From Candidatus Kuenenia stuttgartensis (GTDB lineage: Bacteria; Planctomycetota; UBA11346), in NCBI GenBank assembly GCA_945876185.1, contig CAMCMZ010000018.1, positions 1-51,784 of the forward strand: DNA of 51,784 nt, given 5' to 3'. The notes under the pieces were generated by a model. It was not told the DNA's origin, made no database searches, and saw nothing but the letters and a program-made list of their open reading frames with translations. The translations under genes were made by a program, and so were the position numbers. Within the stretch, counting starts at the first letter, position 1; each line of letters opens with the position of its first letter. Positions 1-9,159 of the stretch are shown here, in pieces.

Positions 1-172
1 GAGCTTATCCGACGAGCGAATGCCGCGATCATCTCCGTCATCCGATGGATGCTGAAGCAAAGACTGGGACGATGCTACCGGCGAAAGCCGCTGCATCCGT
101 ATGCAAGAACCCTGTAAAATTATTAGAAATTAAATCAATGCCATTGGTGATGCCACTGCCCTGGGCGCATGG
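1..172. other. Left-edge sequence with no assignable gene
   Basis: A plus-strand frame is open from base 1 to a TAA ending at 117 and could be the last 38 codons of a gene entering from the left. It is rich in Arg and Ile but I recognise nothing in it. From about 115 to 140 the sequence is AT-rich, unlike the surroundings. A TAA at 131-133 closes the frame used by the next gene, so that gene cannot extend further left without a frameshift. Confidence 0.2.
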
Positions 173-538
173 TTGGGCCGGTTGATTTCCCTGGGAGTGG
201 TGGCCACCAGCGGGCGCACCAAGGGCACGCGGTATTTCGTGCCGCCCGAGATCCTGCAACGACTGGATTTCACTCCGCGCACGACCCTGACCCGGATCGA
301 ACCGCACCGGCTGGCTGCGCTGATCATCGAGGATCTGGGGCGGTATCCCGATGCCCGGCGGTCGGACATTCATAAGCGGATCGGGGATGAGATTCCGTTG
401 GCGCAGATCAGGCGATGTCTTGATCGATTGCGACTGTCTGGCGACATCACCTCGCACGGCAAGGGGCCAGCAACCCGGTACCGTTTGGCTGGAAAAATTG
501 GCTCAACCTCGCCCAAATCCCCGGGGATGGCGCCATGA
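173..538 (+). CDS. Winged-helix C-terminal fragment of a regulator-like protein, probably truncated
   Basis: About 121 residues if the TTG at 173 is used; the frame is open back to 134 but has no ATG or GTG and no clear ribosome binding site. Residues 1-30 (GRLISLG, then GRTKGTRYFV) look like the recognition helix and wing of a winged helix. Residues 45-110 look like a second one (DIHKRIGDEIPL, then LRLSGDITSHGKGPATRYRL). This tandem layout is seen at the C-terminus of ATP-binding (AlbA_2-type) or Fic-type regulators that often accompany type I restriction genes. The catalytic N-terminus is missing, so this is probably a remnant. Its TGA overlaps the ATG of the next gene (ATGA at 535), suggesting former or present coupling to hsdR. 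Confidence 0.4.
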   Translation: MGRLISLGVVATSGRTKGTRYFVPPEILQRLDFTPRTTLTRIEPHRLAALIIEDLGRYPDARRSDIHKRIGDEIPLAQIRRCLDRLRLSGDITSHGKGPATRYRLAGKIGSTSPKSPGMAP

Positions 539-876
539 CCGCTGCGCCGATCTTGCGTAAGTCATTGTCGGTATTGACATTAAATATCGGCTCAGATGCC
601 GTGGTTGAGCCGATTCGTGAGCCGATTCCGGCCATCAGCCGACCGCCGTTTGCAGGAAGACAAGCAACATCGTTTGCCAAGATAAGCCAAGCCATGCGCA
701 GCGAGTTCCGGCAACGACTTGCGTTGACTAGGCCGGGTGCGCGGAACCGGCGAGCAAGGCAAAGAATCCGAATCGATCTTATAGGAAATGGAAACGGACA
801 GATTATGCAAGTTATTGCACAACAAGTGGTTCTAATAGGAAATGCAAACCGACATGGCGGCGTGTACCGGCCATGA
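535..876 (+). CDS. Small hypothetical protein between regulator remnant and hsdR
   Basis: 113 residues, not recognised. The argument for a real gene is position: its ATG overlaps the previous stop and its own TGA overlaps the hsdR ATG at 873, both as ATGA. The argument against it is composition: the segment is less GC-rich than hsdR, Arg-rich in the middle, and holds short DNA repeats that could be regulatory rather than coding. Two nearly identical stretches (LIGNGN and LIGNAN) come from a DNA direct repeat in phase with the codons. It may be a decayed coding region or a spacer that happens to be open. Confidence 0.3.
   Translation: MTAAPILRKSLSVLTLNIGSDAVVEPIREPIPAISRPPFAGRQATSFAKISQAMRSEFRQRLALTRPGARNRRARQRIRIDLIGNGNGQIMQVIAQQVVLIGNANRHGGVYRP
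586..628. repeat. Inverted plus tandem copies of a 9-base word
   Basis: The word atcggctca (586-594) is followed by its exact reverse complement tgagccgat twice, at 606-614 and 618-626. The two right-hand copies belong to an 11-base tandem direct repeat (606-616 and 618-628). This can form a 9-bp hairpin with an 11-base loop, or an alternative hairpin using the second copy. It lies about 250 bases upstream of hsdR and could be an operator, but no binder is known. Confidence 0.55.
781..854 (+). repeat. 20-base imperfect direct repeat before hsdR
   Basis: ataggaaatggaaacggaca at 781-800 recurs at 835-854 with two substitutions. The period of 54 bases is 18 codons in the small gene that overlaps it. 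The second copy ends 18 bases before the hsdR start, so it could mark a protein-binding site or a local duplication. Confidence 0.5.
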
Positions 877-3800
877 CCTCGCCCGACTCCGAAGCCGCCC
901 TGGTCGAGCAGCCCGCCTGCGATCTACTGGCCGGAATGGGGTGGGCGGTGGTGGACGCCAGTCATGAAACCTTCGGCCCGGCGGGAACCCTGGGGCGCGT
1001 GGATGTCCGTCAGGCGGTGCTGGAGCCGCGCCTGCGGGCGGCGCTGGTGCGGCTCAATCCCGACCTGCCGGCCGAGGCCATCACCCAAGCCACCGAGGCG
1101 CTGACTCGGGATCGTTCGGGGCTGGCCCTGGTGGCGGCCAACCGCGAGTTGTACGGCCTGGTCAAGGACGGCGTGCCGGTCGAGACACCGGATCCACGCG
1201 GCGGCCGGCAGACCGTGCGGGCGGCGGTGATCGATTGGCGGAATCCGGTGGCCAACGACCTGCTGGCGGTGCGGCAACTGACCGTGCAGGGGCCGCTGTA
1301 CACCTGCCGCCCGGACATCGTGGGTTTCGTCAACGGCCTGCCCTGGGTGCTGATCGAATGCAAGGCGACCACCGTGGCGGTGCGGCGGGCCTTCGAGGAC
1401 AACCTGACCAGCTACAAACATGCGCTGAACGGCATCCCGAGCCTGTGCGCGCACAATGCCGTGTTGATCGCCAGCAACGGCACGGATACGCGGATCGGCA
1501 GCCTGACCGCCGATTGGGACCGGTTTTCCCAATGGAAACGCATCAGCCGCGAGGATGAACCGCGCCGGGTTTCGTTGGAAGTGCTGCTGCGCGGCACCTG
1601 CGAACCTGGCCGGTTGCTCGATCTGGTTGAGCATTTCACCGTCTTCGCCGATCTGCCCCAGGCCGGGACGGTGAAGATCCTGGGCCAGAACCATCAGGTA
1701 CTGGGCGTCAATGCGGCGGTGGCGGCGCTGCGTACCAAGCCGGATGACGATCAGCGCCTGGGCGTGTTCTGGCACACCCAGGGCAGCGGCAAGTCGTACA
1801 GCATGCTGTTCTTCGCCCAGAAAGTCCTGCGTTTGCTGCCGGGGTCGTGGACCTTCGTGGTGCTGACCGATCGCACGGAACTGGACGATCAGATCGCCCA
1901 GACCTTCGCCCGCAGTGGCACGCTGGGCGAGGATGATGCCCAGCATTGCCAGGCCAGCAGCACCGCCCACCTGCGCGAACTGCTGACCGGCAACCACCGC
2001 TACGTCTTCACCCTGATCCACAAATTCCGCTGCGAACCCGGCGTCGTGCATCCGCGCCTGAGCGACCGCCGTGACATCATCGTGCTGGCGGACGAGGCGC
2101 ACCGCAGCCAGTACGACACCCTGGCGCTGAATCTGCGCAGCGCCTTGCCCAATGCGCGGTTTCTGGCGTTCACCGGCACCCCGCTCATCGCCGGCGAAGA
2201 AGCCACCCGGCAGGTCTTCGGCGATTACGTCTCACGCTATGACTTCCAGCAATCGGTCGAGGACAACGCGACCAAGCCGCTGTTTTACGAAAACCGCACG
2301 CCCGAGTTGAAGATCACCAATCCCAACCTGGACGCCGACCTGTTGGCGGCGGTGGAATCCGCCGACCTGGACGAGGACGATGAACGCGCCCTGGCGAAGG
2401 CGCTGGGCCGGAACTACGAGGTGCTGACCCGTCAGAGTCGGTTGACGACCATCGCCAAGGACATCGTCCAGCATTTCCTCGGCCGGGGTTTCCAAGGGAA
2501 GGCGATGGTGGTGTGCCTCGACAAGGCCACGGCCCTGCGCATGCACGATCTGGTGCGCCAGGCCTGGCTGGCGGAACGGCAACGGGTCGAGGTCGAGTTG
2601 GAGAAAATTCTCCGGCAGACTCCCACCGAATCAGTGATCGCCGCGCAGCAGCGCGTGCAGGAACGCCTGGTGATCCTGCGCAGCACTGACCTGGCCCTGG
2701 TGGTCTCGCCGGGCCAGAACGAGATCGAGCAGATGCGCGCCCTGGGCGAACGCCTGGGCGTGCCGCTCGACATCGTGTCGCATCGCCAGCGGATGGCTGA
2801 TGAGGACCTGGAGGAACGCTTCAAGGATCCCAAGGATCCGCTGCGGCTGGTGTTCGTGTGCGCGATGTGGCTGACCGGCTTCGATGCCCCGGCCTGTTCG
2901 ACCGTGTACCTCGATAAGCCGATGCGCAACCACACCCTGATGCAGACCATCGCGCGCGCCAACCGGGTCTGGGGCGAGGACAAGCGCTGTGGGTTGATTG
3001 TGGACTACGCCAACGTCTTCGCGGCCCTGGAAAAAGCCTTGGCGATCTACGGCGCGGGCCAGGGCGGCGAACGCCCGGTGACCGACAAGGCCGGATTGGT
3101 CGCCGATCTCAACACCGCCATCGCCGAGGCGGTGGCCCTGGCCCAGCGGTTTCAGGTCGATGTGCCGGCCCTGGCCGCCAGCACCAACCTGACCCGGCTG
3201 CATCTCCTCGGCGAGGCGGTCGAGCGGCTGATCGCGCCGGACGCGGTGCGCACCGATTTCCTGGCAGCGGTGCGGGTGGCGGATGGGCTGTTCAAGGCGG
3301 TGCTGCCCGATCGCCGGGCTGAACCGGCGCAGCCAATCCACGCCGCCCTGACCCTGATTGCCGACACCATCCGCGAGCGAACCCGCACGGACTCCGACAT
3401 CGGCACAGTGCTGACCGCGATGCAGCAGATCCTGGACGCCGGGGTGCAGACGGGCGGGATCGCCGAGGGACCGGCCAAGCAGATCGACCTGTCGAAAATC
3501 GACTTCGCGCGCCTGCGCGAGGGATTCAAGGACAGCCCGCGTCGGCACACTGATCTCGAGACCCTCAAGGCGGCGGTGGCGGCACGACTCGGCCGCATGC
3601 TGCGGGTCAACCGCACCCGCACCGAGTATCTGTCCCGGTTCGAGGAACTGGTGGCGCGCTACAACGATGGCAGCCGTACCATCGATGATATTTTCGCCGA
3701 ATTGCTGGCACTCTGCCGCGATCTGGACGCCGAGGAGCAGCGCCACGTCCGCGAGCAGTTGAACGAAGACGAGTTGGTCATCTTCGACCTGCTCACCCGC

Positions 3801-4058
3801 CCCGACCCGGAACTGACCAGCACCGAACGGGACACGGTCAAGCAGGTCGTGCGGCAATTGCACCAACGCCTGCACGCCCTGCTGGCGCCGGGCTGGCGCG
3901 AACGGGTGACCGCCCGCGCGGAGGTGCAGGACACGGTGGAAACGCTGCTCGATGCCGAACTGCCCAGGGCCTACACGCCGGAGGTCTTCAAGGCCAAATC
4001 GGCGCAGGTATTCCGGCACCTGATCGATCAGGCGGGGATGGCGAGCGGCACGGGCTGA
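873..4058 (+). CDS. hsdR: Type I restriction enzyme R subunit (HsdR), DNA translocase and nuclease
   Basis: 1061 residues, a normal length for the motor subunit of a type I restriction-modification complex. It translocates DNA with ATP and cuts far from the recognition site. The N-terminal PD-(D/E)xK nuclease is visible: RPDIVGF near residue 148 and LIECK near 159-163. The SF2 motor follows: Walker A QGSGKS near 304-309, DEAH at about 407-410, and the FTGTP motif near 431-435. The C-terminal few hundred residues are helical and charged and would dock to the methylase core. All main motifs look intact. The methylase (HsdM) and specificity (HsdS) subunits are not in the window; if the system is complete they should lie to the left. 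The start overlaps the previous small gene by ATGA. The sulfate operon converges on it from the right. Confidence 0.95.
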   Translation: MTSPDSEAALVEQPACDLLAGMGWAVVDASHETFGPAGTLGRVDVRQAVLEPRLRAALVRLNPDLPAEAITQATEALTRDRSGLALVAANRELYGLVKDGVPVETPDPRGGRQTVRAAVIDWRNPVANDLLAVRQLTVQGPLYTCRPDIVGFVNGLPWVLIECKATTVAVRRAFEDNLTSYKHALNGIPSLCAHNAVLIASNGTDTRIGSLTADWDRFSQWKRISREDEPRRVSLEVLLRGTCEPGRLLDLVEHFTVFADLPQAGTVKILGQNHQVLGVNAAVAALRTKPDDDQRLGVFWHTQGSGKSYSMLFFAQKVLRLLPGSWTFVVLTDRTELDDQIAQTFARSGTLGEDDAQHCQASSTAHLRELLTGNHRYVFTLIHKFRCEPGVVHPRLSDRRDIIVLADEAHRSQYDTLALNLRSALPNARFLAFTGTPLIAGEEATRQVFGDYVSRYDFQQSVEDNATKPLFYENRTPELKITNPNLDADLLAAVESADLDEDDERALAKALGRNYEVLTRQSRLTTIAKDIVQHFLGRGFQGKAMVVCLDKATALRMHDLVRQAWLAERQRVEVELEKILRQTPTESVIAAQQRVQERLVILRSTDLALVVSPGQNEIEQMRALGERLGVPLDIVSHRQRMADEDLEERFKDPKDPLRLVFVCAMWLTGFDAPACSTVYLDKPMRNHTLMQTIARANRVWGEDKRCGLIVDYANVFAALEKALAIYGAGQGGERPVTDKAGLVADLNTAIAEAVALAQRFQVDVPALAASTNLTRLHLLGEAVERLIAPDAVRTDFLAAVRVADGLFKAVLPDRRAEPAQPIHAALTLIADTIRERTRTDSDIGTVLTAMQQILDAGVQTGGIAEGPAKQIDLSKIDFARLREGFKDSPRRHTDLETLKAAVAARLGRMLRVNRTRTEYLSRFEELVARYNDGSRTIDDIFAELLALCRDLDAEEQRHVREQLNEDELVIFDLLTRPDPELTSTERDTVKQVVRQLHQRLHALLAPGWRERVTARAEVQDTVETLLDAELPRAYTPEVFKAKSAQVFRHLIDQAGMASGTG

Positions 4059-4184
4059 GCGGTCCACGTTTCGTGGGTTGCGAGGGAAATGGGCGCAAAG
4101 GTCACTGCATCTGAACCGTCGTAACCACGCTACCAATTCCCGCCCGCAACAACCGGGTGGCGTTGGCGGTGCACCGAATGGAGG

Positions 4185-5279
4185 TCAAATCTGATAGTCG
4201 ATGACTGTTTCTTGGCTGCGGTCGTAGACCTCGTAGCGCGAGAAACCGATGTAGACCTCGTCGCCGGCGCGCAGGGCGAGGTCGTTCTGGCGGTCGTGGC
4301 TGAGTTCGGCTTCGACCCGATGCTTGTCGTCGCTGCGCTCAAGTTCGACCCGCACCGTGGGCCCGGCGGCGGCGACCTCGATGACCTTGGCGGGGATGAG
4401 GCAGATCGGATCGCGGCGGCGTTCGATCTCGACATCGTGCGGGCGGACGAAGACGGCGAGATCGTCGGTCTTGGGCGGGGTGTGGTCCCACGACGGCGTG
4501 ACAACCAGATCGCCGACCTTGGCGTGCTTGGTGCCGGCAACGCGGCCGTTGAAGACGTTGACGCTGCCCAGGAAGCGGTGCACGAACGGGGTGGCGGGAT
4601 GGTGGTAAACTTGATGCGGCGCGCCGGTCTGCTCGATGCGGCCCTTGTTGAACACCACCACCCGGTCGGCGACTTCCAGCGCTTCTTCCTGGTCGTGGGT
4701 GACGAAAACGCTGGTGACGTGGACTTCGTCGTGCAGGCGGCGCAGCCAACGGCGCAGTTCTTTACGCACCTGAGCGTCGAGCGCGCCGAAGGGTTCATCC
4801 AGCAGCAGCACCTTGGGTTCGACCGCGAGGGCGCGGGCGAGGGCGACGCGCTGGCGCTGGCCGCCGGACAGCTGGTTCGGCAGGCGATGGGCGAATCCGT
4901 CGAGTTGGACCAGTTTGAGCAGGTCCCTGGCCTTGGCCTCTGCCGCTTCTTTGCTTGGGCGTTCGTGCTTGGGTTTCACGCTCAGGCCGAAGGTCACGTT
5001 TTCGAGCACGCTCATGTGCCGAAACAGCGCGTAATGCTGGAAGACGAAGCCGACCTTGCGGTGCTGGGGCGTGTCGTTGGTGGCGTCGACGCCGTGCAGT
5101 TCGACCCGGCCGGTGTCGGGAATTTCGAGGCCGGCGATGATGCGCAACAAGGTGGTCTTGCCGGAACCCGACGGACCGAGCAGGGCGACCAGTTCGCCGT
5201 CGGGGATTTCCAGGCTGACATCGTCGAGGGCGGCGAAGCTGCCAAAACGCTTGGTGAGATGCGAGACGATGATGCTCAC
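4185..5279 (-). CDS. cysA: Sulfate/thiosulfate ABC transporter ATP-binding protein CysA
   Basis: 364 residues from a GTG start at 5279; longer readings of the frame run through cysW in another frame and are not real. This ATPase powers sulfate import at the inner face of the membrane. Motifs in order are Walker [11 protein letters not shown]-loop FQHYALF, signature [15 protein letters not shown], Walker [12 protein letters not shown] and H-loop THDQEEAL, followed by a TOBE-type C-terminal domain of about 110 residues. The GTG overlaps the cysW stop (GTGA). It is the last gene of the sbp-cysT-cysW-cysA operon. A rough inverted repeat in the 126-base gap to hsdR is too long-looped to call a terminator. 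Confidence 0.95.
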   Translation of the reverse strand: MSIIVSHLTKRFGSFAALDDVSLEIPDGELVALLGPSGSGKTTLLRIIAGLEIPDTGRVELHGVDATNDTPQHRKVGFVFQHYALFRHMSVLENVTFGLSVKPKHERPSKEAAEAKARDLLKLVQLDGFAHRLPNQLSGGQRQRVALARALAVEPKVLLLDEPFGALDAQVRKELRRWLRRLHDEVHVTSVFVTHDQEEALEVADRVVVFNKGRIEQTGAPHQVYHHPATPFVHRFLGSVNVFNGRVAGTKHAKVGDLVVTPSWDHTPPKTDDLAVFVRPHDVEIERRRDPICLIPAKVIEVAAAGPTVRVELERSDDKHRVEAELSHDRQNDLALRAGDEVYIGFSRYEVYDRSQETVIDYQI

Positions 5280-6418
5280 AGAGCTTTTCCTACCTGCCTG
5301 CTCAGGCGATGCTCGATTACGGTCTTGATCACCAGGGTCACCAGCGCGAGGCCGGCGAGGAGCGAGGCGATGGCGAAGGCGGAAGCGAATTGGTATTCGT
5401 TGAAGAGGATCTCGATGTGCAGCGGCATGGTGTTGGTCTGCCCCCGGATATGCCCCGAGACCACGCTGACCGCACCGAATTCCCCCATCGCCCGCGCATT
5501 GCAGAGGATGAGGCCGTAGAGCAGGCCCCACTTCACGTTGGGGATGGTGATGCGCCAGAAGATCGTCCAGCCGCCGGCACCGAGGCTCATCGCGGCCTGT
5601 TCTTCTTCCTGGCCGACCGACTGCATCACCGGGATGAGTTCGCGCGCGACGAACGGGAAGGTCACGAAGGCGGTGGCGAGGGCGATGCCTGGGGTGGCGA
5701 AGATCACGGGCAGGTCGTGCTCGCTTGCCAGCCAATCGGCGATGGTGGCGATCTGGCGTTTCCCATCAGCGGTGACCAGGGGCTGGAAGACCTCGTTGAA
5801 GAGCGATGAATACCAGGCCAGGACCGGACCGTTCTCGATCAGGATCGCCAGCGCCAGCGCGGCGAGACCAACCCACCAGAGCCAGCCCGGACGTGCGATC
5901 GTGAACCAGGCCCAGATTCCGTAGATGACCCAGGCGATGGCGCCGATCGTCGTCACCCACCACAGGGCGGGCCAGATGAAGGCGATCGGACGACCGCCAG
6001 CCCAGCCCTGGGCGCCGAAGATCAGGACGAAGACCAAGCCGGCGATGACCGGCGAGATCGCGAAGGGCAAATCGATGAGCGAGAGCAGGATCGACTTGCC
6101 CGGGAAGCGGAAGCGGGTCACCAGCCACGCGGCGGCGACGCCGAAAATCGTGTTGGCAACCAGGGCGATGAAGGCGGCGATCAAGGTCAGCTTGATCGCG
6201 GCGAGGGCGACGGGTTCGGTCAGGGCCTTGAAATAGACCTCGATCCCCTTGCGGAAGGCCTCATGGAAGACCACCGCCAAAGGCAGGAGCAGGAAGGTCG
6301 AGAGAAAGGTCAGCACGATTCCGATGAGCAGCCAACGCACCCAGCGCGGTTCGCTCAGGCCAGCCCGCTGTGGTGGCGGCGCGCCAAGAGCGCCATGGCC
6401 AACCGGGGCGCCGCTCAT
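5276..6418 (-). CDS. cysW: Sulfate ABC transporter permease CysW with an extra membrane block
   Basis: 380 residues, whereas CysW is usually about 290. The conserved framework is clear: an N-terminal membrane helix, [28 protein letters not shown], the [14 protein letters not shown] loop that contacts CysA, and [20 protein letters not shown]. The extra length sits between GAQGW and FATPGIALA, roughly bases 5705-6003. There a short periplasmic loop is replaced by about 100 residues, including two or three strongly hydrophobic Trp-rich segments and an amphipathic tail. It overlaps cysT by ATGA and cysA by GTGA. Pairing with CysT as the permease dimer is known for the family. The role of the insert is unknown. 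Confidence 0.93.
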   Translation of the reverse strand: MSGAPVGHGALGAPPPQRAGLSEPRWVRWLLIGIVLTFLSTFLLLPLAVVFHEAFRKGIEVYFKALTEPVALAAIKLTLIAAFIALVANTIFGVAAAWLVTRFRFPGKSILLSLIDLPFAISPVIAGLVFVLIFGAQGWAGGRPIAFIWPALWWVTTIGAIAWVIYGIWAWFTIARPGWLWWVGLAALALAILIENGPVLAWYSSLFNEVFQPLVTADGKRQIATIADWLASEHDLPVIFATPGIALATAFVTFPFVARELIPVMQSVGQEEEQAAMSLGAGGWTIFWRITIPNVKWGLLYGLILCNARAMGEFGAVSVVSGHIRGQTNTMPLHIEILFNEYQFASAFAIASLLAGLALVTLVIKTVIEHRLSRQVGKAL

Positions 6419-7335
6419 GGCCGGTCCCCGGCGCGACGTTCAGCCCAGCGTTGCAGGAAGTTGACCGTCAGCAGCATGATGAAGCTCACCACCAGCATCG
6501 CCGCCCCGAGTGCGGTCGCGCCCTGGTAGTCGTATTCCTCCAGCTTGATGATGATGAGATGCGGCACGATCTCGGTCTGGAGGTACTTGGAACCCGAGAT
6601 GAACACCACGGATCCGTATTCGCCGATCGCCCGCGCGAAGGCGAGGGCGAAGCCGGTGATGATCGCGGGCAGCAGTTCCGGCAGGATGACCCGGAAGATG
6701 ATCTGCCAGCGGTTCGCGCCCAGGCAGGCGGCAGCTTCTTCGGTGTCCTTGGAGATTTCTTCCAGCACCGGTTGCACGGTGCGGATGACGAAGGGCAGGC
6801 CGATGAAGGTCAAAGCGACGCCGATGCCGAACTGGGTATAATTGACTTCGAAACGCAGGTAATCGTACCACTGCCAAAGTGCCTGGTCGGTTGGACGCAC
6901 GCCCAGGACCAGGCCGCTTGGATCCAGCCAGCCGCCGATCCAGCCGTTGGGGGCGAACAGCGCCGTGAGGCTGATGCCGGCGACGGCGGTGGGCAGGGCG
7001 AAGGGCAGGTCAACGATGGCGTCAAAAAATCGCCGTCCGGGGAAACGATAGCGCACCAGCACCCAGGCGGTCAGCAGGCCGAAGACCAGATTGACCACCG
7101 CAGCGACCAGGCTGACTCCGAAGGTGACCTGAAAGGCATGGATCACTCGCGGGGTAGAGAGCTTGGCCCACAGCCCGGACAAACCCAGGCCGCTGGCGTG
7201 GATGAACAAAGCTGCCAACGGGATGAGCACCAGCACGCTGAGCCAGGTGACGGTGATACCCAGGCTCAGCCCGAAGCCGGGCAGGATGCCAAGGCGCGAG
7301 CGCCAGCGTCGATGGATGGGGATGGAGGTGGACAT
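6415..7335 (-). CDS. cysT: Sulfate ABC transporter permease CysT (CysU)
   Basis: 306 residues of multi-pass membrane protein. It has an N-terminal basic stretch, a first membrane helix at about 20-45, the DLPFALPTAVAGI segment, and the EEISKDTEEAAACLGA EAA loop followed by FARAIGEYGSVVFISG. These are characteristic of the CysT/ModB-like permease family. With CysW it forms the sulfate pore. It starts 83 bases after the sbp stop, beyond an intrinsic terminator, so its transcription should be lower than that of sbp. It ends in an ATGA overlap with cysW. Confidence 0.95.
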   Translation of the reverse strand: MSTSIPIHRRWRSRLGILPGFGLSLGITVTWLSVLVLIPLAALFIHASGLGLSGLWAKLSTPRVIHAFQVTFGVSLVAAVVNLVFGLLTAWVLVRYRFPGRRFFDAIVDLPFALPTAVAGISLTALFAPNGWIGGWLDPSGLVLGVRPTDQALWQWYDYLRFEVNYTQFGIGVALTFIGLPFVIRTVQPVLEEISKDTEEAAACLGANRWQIIFRVILPELLPAIITGFALAFARAIGEYGSVVFISGSKYLQTEIVPHLIIIKLEEYDYQGATALGAAMLVVSFIMLLTVNFLQRWAERRAGDRP

Positions 7336-7351
7336 GGATCCGATTCGGCCG

Positions 7352-7388
7352 GAAAAAGCCCGGACCCCTTGCTGCGAAGGGATCCGGG
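7352..7388 (-). terminator. Intrinsic terminator between sbp and cysT
   Basis: Read on the minus strand, a 12-bp stem (7377-7388 with 7359-7370, one U-G pair) closes a 6-base loop and is followed at once by C and five U. It lies just after sbp and just before cysT. It therefore probably acts as an attenuating terminator that lets the abundant binding protein be made in excess over the membrane parts. Confidence 0.85.
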
Positions 7389-7418
7389 CGGGCGATTTTG
7401 CTCAGGGAATTGCCGTGA

Positions 7419-8417
7419 TTACTTCTTTTCGATGATGCTGTCAAATACGCCGCCTTCGCCGAAATGCGTCTTCTGGGCCTTCTGCCAACCGCCGAAGACC
7501 TCATCGATGGTGAACAGGGTCACGTTCGCGAACTCGCCCTTGTGCTTTTCCAGCACGGCCGCGTCGCGCGGACGGTAGTGGTGCTTGGCCGCGAGTTCCT
7601 GGCTTTCAGGGGTGTAGAGGAACTTCAGGTAGGCTTCGGCCACCGCACGGGTTCCCTTCTTGTCGACGTTCTTTTCGACCACCGCGATCGGCGGCTCGGC
7701 GAGGATGCTGATCGACGGGGTGACGATGTCGAACTTGGCCGCGTTGTCGCCCTTGGTCACGAGATAGGCCTCGTTTTCCCAGGACAGGAAGACGTCGCCG
7801 ATGCCGCGCTCGGTGAAGGTGATGGTCGAACCGCGCGCGCCGGTATCGAGCACCGGGACGTGCTTGAACAGTTCAGCGACGTAGGCCTTGGCCTTGGCTT
7901 CGTCGTTGCCGTTCTGCTTCAGGGCCCAACCCCAGGCGGCGAGGTAGTTCCAGCGCGCACCGCCAGAGGTCTTCGGGTTCGGAGTGATGACCTTTACATC
8001 CGGCTTGATCAGATCGGCCCAGTCTTTGATCCCCTTGGGATTGCCCTTGCGGACCAGGAAGACGATGGTGCTGGTGTAGGGCGAGGCGTTGTTGGGCAGC
8101 TTGGTCTGCCAATCCGCGCCCAGCAGCTTGCCCTTCTCAGCGATGACGTCGATGTCATACGCCAGGGCGAGGGTGACCACGTCGGCGGCCAAGCCGTCGA
8201 TCACCGAGCGTGCCTGCTTGCCGGAACCACCATGACTGACGTTGATCTCGACCGTTTTTCCGGTGGTCTTCTGGAAATGGGCGGCAAAGGCCTTGTTGAA
8301 ATCGGCGTAGAATTCACGCGTCGGATCGTAGCTGACGTTCAGCAACGAGAAGTCGGCCGCGGGCAAGGTTGCCGTGACGGCGAGGGCGACGGACGTGAGG
8401 ATGGTGCGGAGTGACAT
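7419..8417 (-). CDS. sbp: Periplasmic sulfate/thiosulfate-binding protein
   Basis: 332 residues from the ATG at 8417, chosen because it is preceded by AAGGA at good spacing and opens with a typical signal peptide ([20 protein letters not shown], cleavage near 20-21). Mature motifs such as [41 protein letters not shown] and [14 protein letters not shown] are diagnostic of the sulfate-binding family. The protein captures sulfate or thiosulfate outside the inner membrane and delivers it to CysT/CysW. It is first in the operon. A terminator follows its stop. Confidence 0.95.
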   Translation of the reverse strand: MSLRTILTSVALAVTATLPAADFSLLNVSYDPTREFYADFNKAFAAHFQKTTGKTVEINVSHGGSGKQARSVIDGLAADVVTLALAYDIDVIAEKGKLLGADWQTKLPNNASPYTSTIVFLVRKGNPKGIKDWADLIKPDVKVITPNPKTSGGARWNYLAAWGWALKQNGNDEAKAKAYVAELFKHVPVLDTGARGSTITFTERGIGDVFLSWENEAYLVTKGDNAAKFDIVTPSISILAEPPIAVVEKNVDKKGTRAVAEAYLKFLYTPESQELAAKHHYRPRDAAVLEKHKGEFANVTLFTIDEVFGGWQKAQKTHFGEGGVFDSIIEKK

Positions 8418-8894
8418 GGGATTCCTTGGGGTTGCCAGGGGGGTGACGAGAGTGAGGGAAAGCCGGGAATGTTGGTTACGATCGCGCTTCAGGGGTGACG
8501 GCAACCTGGTGCCGCCGGCAAGAATCGGTTGCGACCAGGATTCGGGTCGAAGGATATCGGATGGCGACAACGAGTTGACACGTTTTTTCTCATGGGCTCG
8601 GGAAACGGGGTACCCAGCCGCGTCGGCTGAACCTCATCCGTACTATTGTAAGGCACATGCCTATATAACGAATATCGGCGGTGTCAAATACCCGTCCGAC
8701 AAACCCGGAAATCCGCCCGAAACCGCAAAAATTCTATAATGAATACCTATAATAATCTAAGAAATCATCCATTCGTATCGGGGCAAGAGCACCCCGGTTT
8801 CGCTCCGCGCCTCGGCCATCGTTATGCTGATATGCAATGTGTCCGCCGGTCGGGACCCGCTGTGCAGGTGTTCCCGGAAGCCATTCTCCGCCAA

Positions 8895-8940
8895 GCCGTC
8901 ACCACCAGGCCGTCACCGCCAGCCGTCACCGCCAGGCCGT
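8895..8940 (+). repeat. 13-14-base tandem repeat
   Basis: About three and a third copies of a unit gccgtcaccRccag, the middle one a base shorter (8895-8908, 8909-8921, 8922-8935, then a partial copy). It is non-coding and lies about 270 bases before metK. Confidence 0.7.
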
Positions 8941-9032
8941 CGCTTCTGACGCGGTCCATGATCGCGCGTGAACCTATAGGCGGTCGCCACAAATTTGGCG
9001 CGGTAGGCGTCCGGGACCTCTGATAACCAAGC

Positions 9033-9159
9033 GGGCGTTTTCACCAGTGGAGACCCTGCCCTCCACGCCGGTGGATCCTGGACGCCCATACTCATCCGGA
9101 CGCGGCTTGTCTTCGTCCATGTCTAACCATACTCCCCTCCATCGATTCATCGCGATGGA
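9033..9159 (+). promoter_or_regulatory. Possible structured leader of metK
   Basis: Three nested pairings can be drawn: 9033-9038 with 9082-9087 (gggcgt/acgccc), 9044-9047 with 9078-9081, and 9048-9052 with 9061-9065 around an 8-base loop. A separate perfect 7-bp hairpin follows at 9138-9144/9153-9159. The metK start is 48 bases further on. SAM-sensing RNAs often sit here in other bacteria, but I do not recognise the consensus of any known SAM or SAH riboswitch. Only the pairing is seen; function is inference. Confidence 0.3.

Noticed and set aside
2631..4136. 501-codon minus-strand frame inside hsdR
   Set aside because: hsdR on the other strand has all catalytic motifs; the opposite frame is open only because of codon bias.
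4059..4184. Inverted repeat between hsdR and cysA as a shared terminator
   Set aside because: The matching parts (around 4077-4088 and 4136-4150) are interrupted and enclose about 50 bases, with no T tract on either side.
8374..9023. Two consecutive plus-strand frames between sbp and metK
   Set aside because: The first begins inside antisense sbp, the second contains the tandem repeat; neither looks like a protein.
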